Below, in pieces: positions 61,642 to 64,000 of a stretch of 64,000 bases of DNA. The stretch's first letter is position 1. Each line of letters begins with the position of its first letter. A program made the position numbers and the translations under genes. The stretch is from contig JAVJQA010000049.1 in NCBI GenBank assembly GCA_040218045.1, forward strand, positions 124,001 through 188,000, in the 5' to 3' direction. The DNA is from Marinoscillum sp040218045. GTDB lineage: Bacteria; Bacteroidota; Bacteroidia; Cytophagales; Cyclobacteriaceae. The notes beneath the pieces are model-generated. The model was not told the DNA's origin and did no database searches. It was given only the letters and a program-made list of their open reading frames with translations.

Positions 61642-62220
61642 TTAATGATAAATCCAGAGGTAATTGGCAAGCTCTACAAATGCATGAGATGGAAAATTTG
61701 GTTCTGTTGAGGTTTCGAACTTGTAATTCGTAAAAATCCCCGTTTTAGATTGGTTCGATTTGAAAATGATTAGCATTTGATAATCGTTCTGAATGGTGTT
61801 GAGTTGCAGGTACGACTTAGCTGGTTCATACCCCGATATCAAATCATTAATCTCCTTTATTTCATGTTTCTTCATTTTTATCAGTTCGAACGTTTCAGTT
61901 CCGCGGTATGAGTAAATGTATTTGGCACTTTTGTCGTTGATTCCAAATACCCAATAACGTTGACCTTCATGAGCAAGCTGATTTCTGTTAATAAATAGAT
62001 AGATAAGGGCATTAAAGGATTCTTTGGATTGGAGTTCCTTTTCCAGTTCGGCTAATGTTCCAATTGCTTGGCTTACATTTAGACGTTCAATATTCAGTTG
62101 TTCAATAGAAGTCAGAAGTTCATTAGTGCTAGGAAATTGTTGAGATGTTAGCTCTTGACCAATTACAGATATGTGTGCGGTAAATTGAATGAGTGCCAGT
62201 ATTAAAAGTATTCTTGTCAT
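61642..62220 (-). CDS. Secreted hypothetical cassette protein
   Basis: A 192-residue protein with a signal peptide (ILLILALIQFTAHISVIGQE). The mature part is alpha/beta, with no recognised family. It ends in HAFVELANYLWIYH. The upstream junction GATTTCTAAC (62246-62255) and the downstream box GTTAGAAATC (61628-61637) are exact complements, marking it as one cassette. It stands alone between two attC-like sites. Confidence 0.65.
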   Translation of the reverse strand: MTRILLILALIQFTAHISVIGQELTSQQFPSTNELLTSIEQLNIERLNVSQAIGTLAELEKELQSKESFNALIYLFINRNQLAHEGQRYWVFGINDKSAKYIYSYRGTETFELIKMKKHEIKEINDLISGYEPAKSYLQLNTIQNDYQMLIIFKSNQSKTGIFTNYKFETSTEPNFPSHAFVELANYLWIYH

Positions 62221-62245
62221 TCTACTAAAGCCGTTCGGGAGGAGT

Positions 62246-62493
62246 GATTTCTAACGCTAAGCTAGCAGGAGTGCGCCCCGAGCTTGGCAAGTTCCGATAA
62301 AACTAATGAATTTGTTCCCGGCAAGGGGGTGCTCACAAAGTATCCAAATGGCACTGCGTTCAGAAAGTGAAAAATCCTGCGAACCAAACCAGATAGAAAG
62401 CACCGACTTTTCTCAGCGGCAGATATCACGGTCGAGTTGCACCGAAACCAGCCAGAAAGCACCAAGACATATGGCGGATCAGCGTATTCAGGC
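62246..62493. repeat. attC-like site 2 (about 248 bp)
   Basis: Left end GATTTCTAAC followed by TAACGCTAAGCTAGCAGG and AGTGCGCC. The right arm GGCGGATCAGCGTATTCA (62473-62490) overlaps the stop codon of the toxin-like gene. The interior carries GATAGAAAGCACCGAC near 62392, shared with the sites at 63088 and 50315. The right end is degenerate: CGTATTC in place of the GTTATTC expected from the next junction. Confidence 0.6.
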
Positions 62494-62811
62494 TTTTATT
62501 TCTGTTGGACCTAGTTTCAGTTCGATGTTCAGATGTTGATGGATTACTGGAATTAGCGGTTTCAGAGTTAAGTAAGCGTTATCTTCTGCGTTCAACACAA
62601 AAACGGCAATGGGGTATTTGACAAAGTTCTGTTGATATTGAAGGTTTCTGTCAAATGTTAAGAGAATCTCAAAATTCTGTTCTAACATTAGCTTTAGAAG
62701 TTCGCCATTCTTCTTACTATTCCAGCCCATGTCACTGACTGTAAAAATTTCATGGTCAAGAAAATCAAGCTTAAGTTTTTTGGGAAGGTTTTCGTCAATT
62801 AGCAGCTTCAT
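62488..62811 (-). CDS. DUF5615 PIN-like toxin-type protein
   Basis: A 107-residue protein starting MKLLIDENLPKKLKLDFLDH, with the acidic DEN site of the Mut7-C/PIN-like (DUF5615) fold and later ILLTFDRNLQYQQN. Such proteins are predicted RNases and pair with DUF433 antitoxins. The start at 62811 overlaps the upstream DUF433 gene by 17 bp; the longer frame to 62868 runs inside that gene. Its stop codon lies inside an attC-like site. The function as a toxin is inferred from the pairing. Confidence 0.82.
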   Translation of the reverse strand: MKLLIDENLPKKLKLDFLDHEIFTVSDMGWNSKKNGELLKLMLEQNFEILLTFDRNLQYQQNFVKYPIAVFVLNAEDNAYLTLKPLIPVIHQHLNIELKLGPTEIKA

Positions 62812-63037
62812 AGAGTTGATCCAATTGAGCTGAGTTAACGATTTTGTTTGCGATTTCAAGTACTCCAATTGCTTGTTCCTTGGTTACGCTGGGGAAATCG
62901 TCCAGAAACTCTTCCAATGTTATTCCTTTCTCCAAATGCCAGAATAGTGACTGTACTGGCACACGAGTACCTGAGAATACAGGTTGACCGTTCTGAATTT
63001 CCGGGTCTTTCGTGATATGCGTTCCAATAATGTTCAT
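62795..63037 (-). CDS. DUF433 antitoxin-type protein
   Basis: An 80-residue protein: HITKDPEIQNGQPVFSGTRV, then VQSLFWHLEKGITLEEFLDD and FPSVTKEQAIGVLE, the classic DUF433 pattern with a small helix-turn-helix. It overlaps the DUF5615 gene by 17 bp in the usual antitoxin-first order. The start ATG lies about 50 bp after the junction GAGAATAAC (63088-63096) of the attC-like site. The pair would help keep a cassette array stable. Confidence 0.87.
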   Translation of the reverse strand: MNIIGTHITKDPEIQNGQPVFSGTRVPVQSLFWHLEKGITLEEFLDDFPSVTKEQAIGVLEIANKIVNSAQLDQLYEAAN

Positions 63038-63087
63038 CTAGTAAAGATACGGAAATATAGCAGTAAATGATGCGACTGGCACGGCTT

Positions 63088-63363
63088 GAGAATAACGCTA
63101 AACTAGTAGGAGTGCGCCTACGCGGCCCGGCCCCAAGCTTGGCAAGTCCCGATATAACTAATGAATCTGTCCGCGCCCGGCCAAGGGAGGGGGATGCTCA
63201 CAAAGTATCAGATAACCACTGCGCCATGAAGATGAAAAAACTCCCACGAGCAGAAGATAGTAGAAAGCACCGACCTTTCCCAGCGGCTGATTTATGGTGA
63301 GGTTCGCACTGACGCCAGCAAAGAGGCAGTTTGGCGCATTCCTGCTCAGCGAATGTTATGGCC
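63088..63363. repeat. attC-like site 1 (about 276 bp)
   Basis: Left arm at 63093-63118 (TAACGCTAAACTAGTAGGAG, then TGCGCC) pairs with the right arm at 63333-63358 (GGCGCATTCCTGCTCAGCG, then AATGTTA); about 17 of 26 positions are identical. The ends are GAGAATAAC and GTTATGGCC. Interior block TAGAAAGCACCGACC near 63268 is shared with site 2. No gene lies within the 328-bp gap. Confidence 0.65.
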
Positions 63364-63365
63364 TT

Positions 63366-63989
63366 TTAGTTAGTTTGGTAGATCATGTCATAATCATGTG
63401 CGGTTACGAACATTGGGATTTTCAACCAAGCAGAATCCACGGTTTTGTAGGTCTCACTAAAGAGTTCTTGCAGTCGAAGGATTACGAGTAGTTCACAGAT
63501 TTCATAGGATTCGTTGATATTCGGTTCTTCAAACTTGTTATTCTCATGGACATCCTCAAATACTTTTTGAAGTTCTTCGAATCCTGTAATTGTTAAGCTG
63601 TTGGAGCTGGAGTCATAAAAATCCGAAAGCCAGTCCCAATCTTCTCCTCCAAGTTGTTCGTATGAAAACAGATCAATAAACCACAGATCGTAGTTGATCG
63701 TAAATCCGTTCATTTCGCAGTAGTATGCTTCCGCAGTTAGATCGTTGTTCTTCTTGAAAATCGACTTTAGAAGCCCTTGTTTCTTCTTTAGGGTCTTAGT
63801 TGTTTCCGTATGAAAGTTTGATATAAATCCAGCAAGTTCAGATGTTTGGTGAGTCAAGGTTTTCCCAATGATTTGATGAAAACCTGTTTTTGGAATCTTT
63901 GATAATTCGCTTTCCGCAAGTTCGATTGCTTTGTCAAGTTTCTTCGCCTTTAGAAGTTCAGTTAGTTGGTCTGTTAGTTCAAAGTTCAT
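63366..63989 (-). CDS. Hypothetical cassette protein
   Basis: A 207-residue acidic cytoplasmic protein starting MNFELTDQLTELLKAKKLDK. The N-terminal part is helical; further on DWDWLSDFYDS and FEELQKVFEDVHE are seen. I recognise no family with confidence; the acidic, Trp-containing composition recalls immunity proteins, but this is a weak resemblance. The upstream junction lies beyond the window end; the downstream one is attC-like site 1. Confidence 0.6.
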   Translation of the reverse strand: MNFELTDQLTELLKAKKLDKAIELAESELSKIPKTGFHQIIGKTLTHQTSELAGFISNFHTETTKTLKKKQGLLKSIFKKNNDLTAEAYYCEMNGFTINYDLWFIDLFSYEQLGGEDWDWLSDFYDSSSNSLTITGFEELQKVFEDVHENNKFEEPNINESYEICELLVILRLQELFSETYKTVDSAWLKIPMFVTAHDYDMIYQTN

Positions 63990-64000
63990 AAATCTTGGTT

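Overview
The window reads as a chromosomal segment of a gliding-type marine or soil Bacteroidota, most likely of the Cytophagales lineage. Two large secreted proteins end in type IX secretion sorting domains, there is a PorP/SprF-family gene, a propeller-type hybrid two-component regulator and several Bacteroidota-type intergenic repeats. The genus is not determined. No rRNA, tRNA, CRISPR array or transposase was found.

Layout. 1-4009: edge of a surface-polysaccharide region (YfhO-like membrane protein, flippase, divergent 4,6-dehydratase/aminotransferase pair). 4116-18851: mostly housekeeping and single genes (TauE-like exporter, folK, sppA, serine hydrolase, an ArsR-SRPBCC fusion with a perfect palindromic operator, Panacea-domain protein, a giant T9SS-secreted lectin-like protein, metallophosphoesterase, AraC/SDR pair). 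19066-26768: envelope proteins, small membrane proteins and a PhoB-like two-component system divergent from an FtsX-type permease. 27043-35114: an unusual four-gene block: a secreted phosphohistidine/ATP-grasp protein, an ATP/ADP-translocase-like carrier with HEAT repeats, and two secreted beta-lactamase-fold hydrolases. 35652-46092: signalling block (two large hybrid kinases, a NarX/NarL-like pair) with bioB in its middle. 46171-54627: YHYH secreted protein, XRE regulator with membrane partner, several small unknown genes, an esterase and a secreted beta-helix lipoprotein. 55026-60019: P-type ATPase, a small membrane protein and a complete double-domain ArsA, apparently acquired. 60290-64000: minus-strand small genes, each bounded by long inverted-repeat sites that behave like integron attC sites; one site is split by an ORF-less group II intron.

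Two stretches may be new systems. First, 27043-35114 may be a periplasmic phosphotransfer module: a secreted ATP-dependent dikinase-like protein needs ATP outside the cytoplasm, and the gene block also encodes a nucleotide-translocase-like carrier. Second, 60288-63363 looks like a gene-cassette array. At two cassettes the 10-base sequence at the upstream junction is the exact reverse complement of the sequence at the downstream junction, as expected for attC R' and R'' boxes, but the sites are about 240-280 bases long. No integrase is in view.

Dispersed repeats also matter: a 184-230 bp MITE-like element (two copies, one directly upstream of sppA and flanked by a 14-bp direct repeat) and a second hairpin family (two copies).
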